The notes under the pieces are model-generated. The model did not search any database. It was not told the origin of the DNA and saw only the letters and a program-made list of their open reading frames with translations. From the NCBI GenBank assembly GCA_029778615.1, contig JAKOPZ010000010.1:54620-118619 (forward strand): DNA of 64,000 nucleotides. The letters run 5' to 3'. Of this stretch, positions 9,066 to 17,570 are shown piece after piece; the first letter of the stretch is position 1; each line of letters starts with the position of its first letter. The position numbers and the translations under genes are program-made. Source of the DNA: Chloroflexota bacterium (GTDB lineage Bacteria > Chloroflexota > Anaerolineae > UBA4142 > SHND01).

Positions 9066-11105
9066 ATGCGTAAACTTTTTTTCGCACTCATCATTGTTTT
9101 GCTTTTTGCCATTTGTGCCGGCGTCGGCGCATTTGGCTATCTTTTTTATTTGGGCAACTCGACAACGATTTCCGCAACACCCGCACCCATCGTTGCCGCC
9201 GTTACGAACGCGCCGACGCACGCGCCAACTGTCGCGACTCTAACTCTGCCCACGGCCGAAACGCCCAAGACACCCGTCGCTCATGACGATGATAATGCGA
9301 TGCCCTCCAAACCCGAGCTCTCGACGTTGGACAAGTTGGAAGCCATTGTCTATCCTTCCAATGACCGCGTGCGGTTGGCGGAAGAGTACAAAGATGTTGT
9401 GCCCTCTTTGGCAACGCCCGTCGCACCCAAACAATATAAAGTGGGCGACAAGGAAACGTTTTGGATAAACCGAGACATGCAAAACCAAAACGAGCAAACC
9501 ACCGCGACCTTGCGCTACATGAACGACGTCGTATACATGTGGGTCGAAGACGGCGAACGCGTGGACGATGCGGCGCTGAAAAAATCGGCGGATGTTTTTG
9601 CCACCAAAATTTACCCCACCAACCGCAAAGTCCTCGGCAGTGAAGCCAACCCCGGTGTGGACAATGACCCGCGCCTGCACATTTTGAACGCGCGCTTTCA
9701 AAACGCGTCCGGCTATTTTTCCCAATCCGATACCTTACCCGTCGCCGTGAATCGGCATTCAAACGAAAAAGAAATGTTTTACATCAACACGCGTTCGCTG
9801 CGTCCCGGCAGTGAAGTGTACGATTCCGTGCTCGCGCACGAATTCGCGCACATGATTCATCGCAATCAAAACGAACGCGGCGAATCGTCGTGGATTACCG
9901 AGGGCTTTGGCGATTTGGGCATGGAGTTGAACGGCTATCCGGCGGGACACGAGCAAGCGTTCGCCGACAATCCCGATTTACAATTGAACGCGTGGGCTTC
10001 GCTCCCCGGACTTGCCATTCCTCATTACGGCGCAGCGTACTTGTTCATGTCGTATCAACTGAATCGTTTTGGCGTGGACTATATCCATGATGTGTTTTCC
10101 ACCAACACAACCGGTATCAGCACCATTCAGCGCGCGTTGGACAAACATCAACCCGGGATGACTTTTGATGCTTTGTTTGCGGACTGGGTCGTCGCCAATT
10201 TCACCAACAGCGCGAGCGGCGGTTCGCGTTATAGTTATCCAAGCGGCGCGTTGAGTATTCGTCCGACGGCGGGCTATTCCAAATATCCCGCACAAGGCAC
10301 TGACACTGTGAACCAATACGGCACCGATTACATTCAACTCGCTCCCAACGGCAAAGATGTCACGTTCACGTTTGACGGTGCGGATACGGTGCGCGCCATT
10401 CCCACCGACGCGTACGACGGAAAATTTTTCTGGTGGAGCGGTCGCACCGACTTTTCGGATTCGCGCATGACGCGCGCATTCGATTTGAGCGGCGTAAAAA
10501 AAGCGACGCTGAATTTTGCAGCGTGGTATGACCTCGAACCGGATTACGATTACGGATATGTTTCCGTTTCCACCGACAATGGCAAAACATGGAAAACGCT
10601 CAAAGGCAAAACGACCACCGACCGCGACCCGAACGCCGCCAACTATGGCAACGCGTTCAATTGCAAATCCGGCGCGGGCTGCGGCAATGCGGACGCGACG
10701 GCGAGTTGGGTGCAAGAGTCGGTTGACCTGACGCCGTATGCGGGACAAAACATTTTGGTTCGCTTTGAACAAATCACCGATGAAGTGTACACGGGCGCGG
10801 GTCTCGCGATAGATGATATTGAAATTCCCGAAATCAATTTCCGCGATGACGCCGAGAATAACGACAACGGCTGGCTGGCAGAGGGCTTTGCGCGCATTGA
10901 CAATCTGCTCCCGCAAAAATTCATTGTCCAAGCCATCAGTTTTGGCACAACGCCGCAAGTCACGCCGATTCAACTCGACGCACAAAATCGCGGCACATTC
11001 ACTACGCACGGGCTGGGGCAAGACGTTTCGCGCGTGGTCATTGCCGTATCGGGCAGTACGCCCATAACGTGGGAACCGGCAGAGTATCAATACAACGTTC
11101 AGTAG
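9066..11105 (+). CDS. Secreted or membrane-anchored zinc metallopeptidase (M6/immune-inhibitor-A-like)
   Basis: 679 residues. A strong N-terminal hydrophobic segment (residues 4-30) is a signal sequence or anchor, followed by a Thr/Ala/Pro linker. The catalytic domain spans about residues 110-390: the zinc motif is HEFAH at about 258-262, with a downstream glutamate in WITEGFGDL that fits a gluzincin-type third ligand. The C-terminal half (about 430-600) contains beta-sandwich sequence typical of immune inhibitor A and MAM-type domains (YVSVSTDNGKTWKTLKG; VRFEQITDEVYTGAGLAIDD). Such enzymes cleave extracellular proteins for nutrition or defence; the substrate here is unknown. The gene has its own extended -10 promoter and ends in a strong terminator, so it is probably monocistronic. 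Confidence 0.85.
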   Translation: MRKLFFALIIVLLFAICAGVGAFGYLFYLGNSTTISATPAPIVAAVTNAPTHAPTVATLTLPTAETPKTPVAHDDDNAMPSKPELSTLDKLEAIVYPSNDRVRLAEEYKDVVPSLATPVAPKQYKVGDKETFWINRDMQNQNEQTTATLRYMNDVVYMWVEDGERVDDAALKKSADVFATKIYPTNRKVLGSEANPGVDNDPRLHILNARFQNASGYFSQSDTLPVAVNRHSNEKEMFYINTRSLRPGSEVYDSVLAHEFAHMIHRNQNERGESSWITEGFGDLGMELNGYPAGHEQAFADNPDLQLNAWASLPGLAIPHYGAAYLFMSYQLNRFGVDYIHDVFSTNTTGISTIQRALDKHQPGMTFDALFADWVVANFTNSASGGSRYSYPSGALSIRPTAGYSKYPAQGTDTVNQYGTDYIQLAPNGKDVTFTFDGADTVRAIPTDAYDGKFFWWSGRTDFSDSRMTRAFDLSGVKKATLNFAAWYDLEPDYDYGYVSVSTDNGKTWKTLKGKTTTDRDPNAANYGNAFNCKSGAGCGNADATASWVQESVDLTPYAGQNILVRFEQITDEVYTGAGLAIDDIEIPEINFRDDAENNDNGWLAEGFARIDNLLPQKFIVQAISFGTTPQVTPIQLDAQNRGTFTTHGLGQDVSRVVIAVSGSTPITWEPAEYQYNVQ

Positions 11106-11118
11106 CCCTTGCAGAAAA

Positions 11119-11163
11119 ATAAAAAACGTCAGGTGAGCCATTCTCGCCTGACGTTTTTTATTT
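11119..11163 (+). terminator. Intrinsic terminator after the metallopeptidase gene
   Basis: AAAAAACGTCAGG and CCTGACGTTTTTT form a long stem followed by T-rich sequence. The A-tract on the left makes it usable in both directions. The rest of the gap up to 11317 contains nothing else I can assign. Confidence 0.85.
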
Positions 11164-11317
11164 CTGTGCACATGCGTGCGCCACCACTTGGGTCCCTATT
11201 TGACATAGTTGGATACCCATTCGACGTAGGTCGAATTTGCGATGCGTTGCTGCGAATTCCATTCGCCCGGCGCGTTTAACGTTTGACGTTTTCCTTTTTA
11301 CGCATTACTCTTGCACT

Positions 11318-11983
11318 ATGACGCAGTTCAAAAACATCATCTTTGACCTCGACGGTCTCATTGTTGACACGGAACCGCTGCACCAACGCGCGTTTAATTC
11401 GGCATTGCAGCTCGCGGGCGCGGCGTATCAATTTCAAAACGACGAGTACGGAAAAATTTTCACCGGACGCTCCGTGCTCGAGAATGCCGAGTATGTGCGC
11501 GAACGGTTCGCGTTACCGCAAACCGCGCAGCAACTTGCCAACGCCCACCACGCACTCTTTACCCTGCTCGTCGCCGACGCGGAAAACTTGGAGCCGATGC
11601 CCGGCGTGCTCGAACTGCTCGCGTGGCTCACGCGCGAACAGTATCGTATCGGCATTGCCTCCAGTTCGCATCCCGAACAGGTGCAGTTGATTGTGCGCGG
11701 CTTGAATCTGCACATGCACTTTGCAACCATTCTCGGAAACGACGGCTCACTGAAACCGAAACCGGCGCCCGACGTATATTTGCTCGCTTTGGACAAGCTC
11801 AACGCAAATCCAAATGAAACGCTCGCGCTGGAAGACAGCGGCAGCGGCGTGCGCGCGGCACACGCCGCCAGACTGTTTGTCATTGCCGTGCCGAATGAAT
11901 ATACACAGCAGCAGGATTTTACCAAAGCGGACCGCGTAATGAACGATTTACGTCAAGTGCAGCAATTTCTTGCCGGGCGCTAG
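11318..11983 (+). CDS. HAD-superfamily hydrolase, beta-phosphoglucomutase/phosphatase type
   Basis: 221 residues from ATG 11318 (MTQFKNIIFDLDGLIVDTE). HAD motif I (FDLDGLIVDTE) supplies the nucleophile Asp and the general acid/base Asp. Motif II is the Ser in ASSSHPEQV, motif III the Lys in KPKPAPDVY, and motif IV is LEDSGSGVRAA. The helical cap sits between motifs I and II, as in subfamily I enzymes that act on sugar phosphates or other small phosphates. The exact substrate cannot be read from sequence. The frame is open back to 11237, but the motif I position and family length favour 11318. The dynamin-like gene starts 10 bp after its stop, which suggests co-transcription. Confidence 0.88.
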   Translation: MTQFKNIIFDLDGLIVDTEPLHQRAFNSALQLAGAAYQFQNDEYGKIFTGRSVLENAEYVRERFALPQTAQQLANAHHALFTLLVADAENLEPMPGVLELLAWLTREQYRIGIASSSHPEQVQLIVRGLNLHMHFATILGNDGSLKPKPAPDVYLLALDKLNANPNETLALEDSGSGVRAAHAARLFVIAVPNEYTQQQDFTKADRVMNDLRQVQQFLAGR

Positions 11984-11992
11984 AAAAATTTT

Positions 11993-13705
11993 ATGGCATT
12001 AATTCTCACCGAAGCGCAAGCCGAACTCTTGCGCGCCGAAAAAAAATATCTCACCGATTTGTATGCGACGCTGAGCGCGCTCAAGACACCGCCTGCCGAA
12101 CTCGACGCGCTCCAAGACGCCATTGTCCGCTTGGAAGAATTGTTTTTGATTGTCGTCGTCGGCGAATTCAACGCGGGCAAATCGGCGCTGGTCAACGCGC
12201 TGCTCGGCGCCAAAGTTTTGCAGGAAGGCGCGATTCCTACCACTACGCGCGTCACGCTCGTCAAGTACGGTGACGCCGTGCATGAAAACGTTTCGCCGCA
12301 AGACCTCGCCCAAGTTTCGTACCCGCTCGACCTCTTGCGCGAAATCAACATTGTTGACACACCGGGCACCAACGCGGTCATTCGCAAACACGAAGAACTC
12401 ACGCGCGATTTTATCCCGCGCAGTGATTTGGTCTTGTTTGTCACGTCGGCGGACCGTCCGTTCACCGAAAGCGAACGCCAATTCATGGAACACATTCGCA
12501 CGTGGGGTAAAAAGATTGTCATTGTCGTCAACAAACGCGATTTGTTGGACGACGCGGAGTCGCTCGCGGATGTGACGCAGTTTGTGCAAACGAACGCCAC
12601 CCACTTGCTCGGCGTGACACCCGAAATTTTTTTCGTCTCTGCCAAACGCGAAGTCAGCGACGGCAAACTCACCGCAGGCATGGCGGCGCTCGACCAATAT
12701 GTGCGCACATGGCTCGACCAGGGTGCGCGCCTGCGCGTAAAATTTGCAACACCGCTCGGAGTCGCCGACCAAATTCTCAAACGCGCGGAAGCGAGCACCG
12801 AACACGAACGCGCCCAACTCGCCGAAGATATGGAAACGGCGGAACACGTCGAACGCGAAGTCGCGAGCTATGAAAAAGATGTGCGCGGCGAAATGGAACC
12901 GCGCATCGCCGAAGTGGACAATTTGCTGTACAAGTTGGAAGAACGCGGGATGGACTTTTTTGACCAGAATGTGCGCCTCACGAAAATCGCTGACCTCGCG
13001 CGCGGCGACAGATTCCGCGCGTTGTTTGAACAACAAGTGCTCGTCGGTGTGCCGCAAGAGATTGACAATCGCACACGCGCAGTAGTGGACTGGCTCGTCG
13101 AAAAAGATTTACGCGAGTGGCAAAACATTCTCACGTATCTCCAACGCCGTCGTATTCCTTCCGATGCGCTGGTCGGCGAATTGACCACCTCATTTGATAT
13201 GCGGCGGCAGGCGCTCCTCACGGCAACCACCGAAGCCGCGCAAACTGTGGTTTCCACCTACGACGCGGAAAAAGAATCGCGCGAAATGGGCGCGCATGTG
13301 GAAATGGCAGTCGCGCAAACAGCCATTGCGGAAGTGGGCGCAGTGGGCATCGGCGCGTTCGTCGCGACGACCGTTACCGTCGCCGCGTTCGACGTGACCG
13401 GGATTTTGCTCGCGGGGGTGATTGCGGTTCTCGGTTTGTTCATCATTCCGTACAAACGCCAACAGGCAAAAGAACGCTTCAAAGAAAAAATCCAGGCACT
13501 GCGCGCGCGACTGGGCAAGGTACTGCGCGCGCAATTTGAGAGCGAAGCCGAACGCACGGTTACGCGCATGAAAGAAGGCGTCGCCCCGTACGTCCGTTTT
13601 GTCAAAGGCGAAAAGGAACGCCTCGCGCAAACGCAAACTACTTTGAGCGACGCGCGCGCGGGTCTGCACAAACTTCAAGAGCGCGTCGAGAACATGTTCG
13701 CATAA
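11993..13705 (+). CDS. Bacterial dynamin-like GTPase
   Basis: 570 residues. The GTPase domain starts near residue 45. G1 is GEFNAGKSALVNALLG; a G2 threonine lies in the AIPTTTRVT stretch; G3 is DTPGTN; G4 is NKRD; a G5-like FVSAKR follows. This pattern is that of dynamin-related and YjdA/LeoA-type bacterial proteins rather than Era/Der. Long charged helices follow (about residues 260-420), with two hydrophobic segments near 445-485 that could be a membrane-inserting paddle or hairpin, then a terminal coiled coil. Family members bind and remodel membranes, often under stress. Unlike many bacterial dynamins it is a single gene rather than a tandem pair. It lies 10 bp after the HAD gene and is followed by a terminator. 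Confidence 0.85.
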   Translation: MALILTEAQAELLRAEKKYLTDLYATLSALKTPPAELDALQDAIVRLEELFLIVVVGEFNAGKSALVNALLGAKVLQEGAIPTTTRVTLVKYGDAVHENVSPQDLAQVSYPLDLLREINIVDTPGTNAVIRKHEELTRDFIPRSDLVLFVTSADRPFTESERQFMEHIRTWGKKIVIVVNKRDLLDDAESLADVTQFVQTNATHLLGVTPEIFFVSAKREVSDGKLTAGMAALDQYVRTWLDQGARLRVKFATPLGVADQILKRAEASTEHERAQLAEDMETAEHVEREVASYEKDVRGEMEPRIAEVDNLLYKLEERGMDFFDQNVRLTKIADLARGDRFRALFEQQVLVGVPQEIDNRTRAVVDWLVEKDLREWQNILTYLQRRRIPSDALVGELTTSFDMRRQALLTATTEAAQTVVSTYDAEKESREMGAHVEMAVAQTAIAEVGAVGIGAFVATTVTVAAFDVTGILLAGVIAVLGLFIIPYKRQQAKERFKEKIQALRARLGKVLRAQFESEAERTVTRMKEGVAPYVRFVKGEKERLAQTQTTLSDARAGLHKLQERVENMFA

Positions 13706-13711
13706 AATACA

Positions 13712-13744
13712 ACCCCGCTCACGACCGAGCGGGGTCTTTTTTTT
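13712..13744 (+). terminator. Intrinsic terminator after the dynamin-like gene
   Basis: ACCCCGCTC, a 5-nt loop, then GAGCGGGGT and a run of Ts. It also stands at the 3' side of the convergent plsX gene. Confidence 0.85.
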
Positions 13745-13809
13745 ACCAAGATGTCACGTGTGTCATCTCGAACGGAAGGTTCGAAAAAAGAAATGCCGCG
13801 CAGCGCGGG

Positions 13810-14808
13810 TTACAAGACCGGTTCCGGTTCACTCAATCCGGCGCGCAGCGCTTCGAGCAAATCTACTTGCAGCGCGTACAGAGTGCTTTTCACTCCGCCG
13901 ACGACGGCGGCAGCGCGCGAGCGTCCGTGACCAATCAGCATCAGCCCATCCACACCAAACACGGGAATCGCGCCGATGCGCGTGTAATCCATCATTACAT
14001 GAAAATCATTCATAATCGTTTGGACCGCTTGCGCGAGCCCCGCCTCGGCAAAGCGTTTCGAGAGACGCGTCAAAAGCTGCTCACTCAATCCTTCCGTCAA
14101 TTTCAACGCGACATTTCCCCACAAGCCATCCATCACCACCACATTCGTCGTTCCGTTTGGTAAATCGTATCCTTCCAGATTGCCGATAAAATTGAGCCCG
14201 CTGTTTTTCAAAAGCGCAAACGTCGTCCGCGTCAACTCGTTCCCCTTGTTGTCCTCGCGCCCGTTCGTCATCAAACCAACGGTTGGGCGCGCGATGCCGT
14301 GAATTTTTTCCATGTAAATCGCGCCCATCTTGGCAAATTGCACCAAGTATTCCGGTTTACAGTCCACCATCGCGCCCGCGTCCACCAACAGCGTTTCGGG
14401 CTGCAAACCAAAATAGGGAATTCCCACACACGGACGCAGCACATTGCCCAAACGACCAAACGTAATCAGCGAAGCGATGATGCCCGCGCCCGTATGTCCC
14501 ATTGTCAAACAGGCGTCGGCGTGTTGGTGTTTCACCAATTCGGCGATAACCCGAATCGAAGCGCCGCGTCGTTCTTTGACTGACGATGGGTTTTGGTCAA
14601 ATTCGATAACGTCGGGCGCGTCCACAATTTCAAATTCGGGCAAGCCGAGCATGTCCGTCGTTTCCAGCGCGTGCAATTCTTGTTCAATCACCGCGCGCTT
14701 GCCAACCAAAATCAAGTCCACGTCCAACGCGCGTTTCGCCAAGACCGCGCCGCGCAAAATTTCCTGCGGCGCATAATCGCCTCCCATGGCGTCCAATGCA
14801 ATCTTCAA
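13810..14808 (-). CDS. plsX: Phosphate acyltransferase PlsX
   Basis: 332 residues. The family makes acyl-phosphate from acyl-ACP, the first step of glycerolipid synthesis in bacteria that use PlsX/PlsY. The signature N-terminus KIALDAMGGDYAP is present, with LTMGHTGAGIIAS and VVVMDGLWGNVALKLTEG further on, and the length is normal. The start is a TTG at 14808-14806: it gives the usual N-terminus (L/M-KIALDAMGG) and has GGAGG (complement 14816-14820) 7 nt upstream. A longer frame to 14847 adds residues not seen in the family. It is divergent from fabF-fabH, forming a small lipid-synthesis locus. Confidence 0.95.
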   Translation of the reverse strand: MKIALDAMGGDYAPQEILRGAVLAKRALDVDLILVGKRAVIEQELHALETTDMLGLPEFEIVDAPDVIEFDQNPSSVKERRGASIRVIAELVKHQHADACLTMGHTGAGIIASLITFGRLGNVLRPCVGIPYFGLQPETLLVDAGAMVDCKPEYLVQFAKMGAIYMEKIHGIARPTVGLMTNGREDNKGNELTRTTFALLKNSGLNFIGNLEGYDLPNGTTNVVVMDGLWGNVALKLTEGLSEQLLTRLSKRFAEAGLAQAVQTIMNDFHVMMDYTRIGAIPVFGVDGLMLIGHGRSRAAAVVGGVKSTLYALQVDLLEALRAGLSEPEPVL

Positions 14809-14942
14809 CGTTGTGCCTCCCAATCCGTGCCTGATTGTCCGTACCAAATCATCTTAAAGCATAATCCGCCAAATCGAAAAACGCGCAGGCGTATCAACTG
14901 CGCGACTTTGGTGTTATACAATACGCGCCCGCGTGTCAATTT

Positions 14943-14969
14943 TTGAGTTGCGTGGTGAGCGCATATAAT
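14943..14969 (+). promoter_or_regulatory. Putative promoter of fabF-fabH
   Basis: TTGAGT (14943-14948) and TATAAT (14964-14969), spacer 15 nt, which is short; a second -10-like TAAAAT lies at 14973. The leader of about 45 nt carries the GAGGAG ribosome site at about 15008. Confidence 0.45.
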
Positions 14970-15021
14970 TGCTAAAATTTTCGCATCCTGAGCAAATACA
15001 GCTTTAGAGGAGACATTGAGA

Positions 15022-16266
15022 ATGAGCGAAACCAAACGCGTTGTCATTACAGGCATGGGGCTCATTAGCCCGGTAGGCAACGACGTCAAAACGTCATGGG
15101 ACAATATCAAAAATGGTCGGTCGGGAATTGACAAGATTACCTTTTTTGACGCCTCTAATTTAGAGACCCAAATTGCGGGCGAAGTAAAAAATTTTGACCC
15201 CAAAGCGCATCTGGACCCAAAAGAAGCGCGCCGCATGGAACGCTTTAGTCAACTCGCCATCGTCGCCGCGCGCGAAGCGGTCAAGGACGCCCAATTGGAA
15301 ATTACCGAAGCCAACAGCGAACGCATCGCGGTCTTGATTGGCAGCGCGGGCGGCGCGGTGCTGGCAGTCAGCGATAATGTCAAAATTTACGAGACCAAAG
15401 GTCCGCGCCGCGTCAGTCCGATTTTTCTGCCAATGATGTTGGTGGACACGGCAGGCGCGCTCGTCGCGATTGACCTCGGGATTCGCGGACCAAATTACGC
15501 CATTGTCTCGGCGTGCGCGACGGGCACCAACGCGATTGGCGAAGCGGCAGAGTATATCAAGCGCGGCGATGCCGATGTAGCATTGTGCGGAGGCACCGAC
15601 GCGCCGATTTTTGCAGTAGGCATCGCGGGCTTTAACATCATGGGCGTCCTCTCGCGTCAAAATCTAGAACCCACCGCCGCCTCGCGTCCGTTCGATTTGA
15701 ATCGCGACGGCTTTGTCTTGAGCGAAGGCGCCGGCGTCATGGTGTTGGAAAGCGAAGAGCACGCGCTCGCGCGCGGCGCGCGCATTTACGGCGTGCTTTC
15801 GGGATATGGCACCAGCGCGGACGCCGTTCACTTTGCCGCGATGGATTCCGAAGCGGGCGGCATTGCGCGTTCCATGAAGTGGGCATTGGCAAAAGCCAAA
15901 CTCGAACCCAAAGACATTGGCTATATCAATCCGCATGGGACCGGCACCAAACTAAACGATGTCACCGAGACCACCGCCATCAAAATGATTTTTGGTGAAG
16001 AGGCATACAACATTCCCGTGAGTTCCACCAAATCCATGACGGGGCACATGATGGGCGCATCGGGTGCAGCCGAAGCGATTTTTGCCACGCTCGCCATGAC
16101 CGAAGAAATCATTCCGCCCACCATTAATCTGCAAACACCGGACCCCAAATGCGATTTGGATTATGTGCCGAATACGCCGCGCACCAAACGGTTTGACCAC
16201 GCGCTTTCCAATTCCATCGGTCTCGGCGGACACAACGCCTCGCTGGTCGTTTCACGCTACAATTGA
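15022..16266 (+). CDS. fabF: Beta-ketoacyl-ACP synthase II FabF
   Basis: 414 residues from ATG 15022 (MSETKRVVITGMGLISPVG), with GAGGAG 8-9 nt upstream; a TTG 6 nt earlier is less likely. It is a condensing enzyme that elongates acyl-ACP with malonyl-ACP. The triad is visible: Cys in VSACATGTNAIGEAA, His in NPHGTGTKLND, and His in STKSMTGHMMGASGA. Length and N-terminal motif are standard for FabF. fabH follows after 80 bp on the same strand and plsX is divergent. No acpP or fabD/fabG is in the window. Confidence 0.96.
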   Translation: MSETKRVVITGMGLISPVGNDVKTSWDNIKNGRSGIDKITFFDASNLETQIAGEVKNFDPKAHLDPKEARRMERFSQLAIVAAREAVKDAQLEITEANSERIAVLIGSAGGAVLAVSDNVKIYETKGPRRVSPIFLPMMLVDTAGALVAIDLGIRGPNYAIVSACATGTNAIGEAAEYIKRGDADVALCGGTDAPIFAVGIAGFNIMGVLSRQNLEPTAASRPFDLNRDGFVLSEGAGVMVLESEEHALARGARIYGVLSGYGTSADAVHFAAMDSEAGGIARSMKWALAKAKLEPKDIGYINPHGTGTKLNDVTETTAIKMIFGEEAYNIPVSSTKSMTGHMMGASGAAEAIFATLAMTEEIIPPTINLQTPDPKCDLDYVPNTPRTKRFDHALSNSIGLGGHNASLVVSRYN

Positions 16267-16346
16267 GCTTGAACTACGCCGGGTAAAACGCGCCGCGCAG
16301 ACGCGTGTTTGCCTTGCGTAGTTTATTTTCTTGTCACTTTTTCAGG

Positions 16347-17519
16347 ATGTCAGCAAACCATCACCAACGCTATGCCCACATCGTCGGCTGGGGCAAATAC
16401 GTCCCGCCAAATATTTTGACCAACGAAGAATTGTCAAAAAGGGTGGACACCTCCGACGCGTGGATTCGGGAACGCACCGGCATTCGCGAACGCCGCATTG
16501 CGACCAAAGAGACCACCGCGAGCATGGCGTTGTACGCCGCGCAAGAAGCGCTCGAAGTCGCGGACGTAAATCCGAACGAGATTGATTTAATCATCGTCGC
16601 CACGTCGAGTCCCGAATATATTTTTCCCGCAACGGCGAGCATTGTCCAAGACCAACTCGGCGCACAAAACGCGGGTGCGTTTGATTTGAGCGCAGCGTGT
16701 TCGGGCTTTGTGTACGGCTTGACCCTCGCGGCGGGAATGATTCGCGCGGGGACGTACAACAATGTCCTCGTCATCGGCGCCGAAACCTTTTCCCGCTTGT
16801 TGAATTGGAAAGACCGCGCGACGTGCATTCTCTTTGGCGATGGCGCGGGCGCCGTCCTCTTGCAAGGCAGCGATGAATACGGCGGCATCCTCTCCACCGT
16901 GTTGGGGTCGGATGGTTCCGGCGGTGAACTCTTGGAAATTCCTGCGGGCGGCTCAAAGAATCCCACTTCACTCGAAACGGTCATGGCGAACATGCACTTT
17001 GTAAAAATGAACGGACGCGAAGTGTATCGGTTTGCAACGCGTGTGATGGTGGACGCAATCAAACAAGCGCTGCAGAAAGCCAACCTCCCGCTCGCCGAAT
17101 TGGACTTGCTCATTCCGCACCAAGCGAATACGCGCATTATTGATTACGCCGCCAAGGCGTTACAACTTCCGCCGTCCAAAGTGTTTGTCAATTTAGAAAA
17201 ATACGGCAACACTTCTGCCGCGTCCATCCCCATCGCGCTCGTCGAAGCCATCGAGGACAAACGCGTGAACCCGGGCGACCATCTCGTTTTTGTCGGGTTC
17301 GGTGCCGGGTTGTCGTGGGGCGCGTGCGCGCTCGAATGGACGGAACCCACCATCAAACGCATCACGACACCTCAACGCGCCGCGCAAAGCAAATTGCGGT
17401 ACGGCTGGGCAAATGTCAAATCGATGGGACATCGCGTCTTGCGTCGCGTGGATGCGGGCGTGAGCAGAACGCTTGACCGCATCGAAGGACACAGCAACGA
17501 CAACGGAAATGGCAAATAA
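16347..17519 (+). CDS. fabH: Beta-ketoacyl-ACP synthase III FabH with C-terminal extension
   Basis: 390 residues from ATG 16347 (MSANHHQRYAHIVGWGKYVP), which has AGG close upstream; a GTG at 16305 would add 14 unlikely residues. The enzyme condenses acetyl-CoA (or another acyl-CoA) with malonyl-ACP to start fatty acid synthesis. Catalytic residues are Cys in SAACSGFVYG, His in PHQANTRIID and Asn in KYGNTSAAS. The core ends near residue 335 (FGAGLSWGACALEW). About 55 further basic residues (KLRYGWANVKSMGHRVLRRV...) exceed the usual FabH length of 315-335; their role is unknown. It is co-directional with fabF and ends in a bidirectional terminator. Confidence 0.94.
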   Translation: MSANHHQRYAHIVGWGKYVPPNILTNEELSKRVDTSDAWIRERTGIRERRIATKETTASMALYAAQEALEVADVNPNEIDLIIVATSSPEYIFPATASIVQDQLGAQNAGAFDLSAACSGFVYGLTLAAGMIRAGTYNNVLVIGAETFSRLLNWKDRATCILFGDGAGAVLLQGSDEYGGILSTVLGSDGSGGELLEIPAGGSKNPTSLETVMANMHFVKMNGREVYRFATRVMVDAIKQALQKANLPLAELDLLIPHQANTRIIDYAAKALQLPPSKVFVNLEKYGNTSAASIPIALVEAIEDKRVNPGDHLVFVGFGAGLSWGACALEWTEPTIKRITTPQRAAQSKLRYGWANVKSMGHRVLRRVDAGVSRTLDRIEGHSNDNGNGK

Positions 17520-17570
17520 AAAAATCGCGGTCCATCCTGTTGGTCAAAGGAAACCGCGATTTCTTTATTT
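17518..17570. terminator. Bidirectional terminator between fabH and the convergent membrane protein gene
   Basis: AAATCGCGGT (from 17522) pairs with ACCGCGATTT (17553-17562). It is flanked by A-rich sequence on the left and T-rich sequence on the right, so it can serve both converging genes. Confidence 0.75.

Noticed and set aside
13750..13806. Possible fourth copy of the MITE core (TGTCATCTCGAAC...)
   Set aside because: Only about 13 bases resemble the core, with no end repeats and no flanking duplication. It may be an old remnant but cannot be supported.
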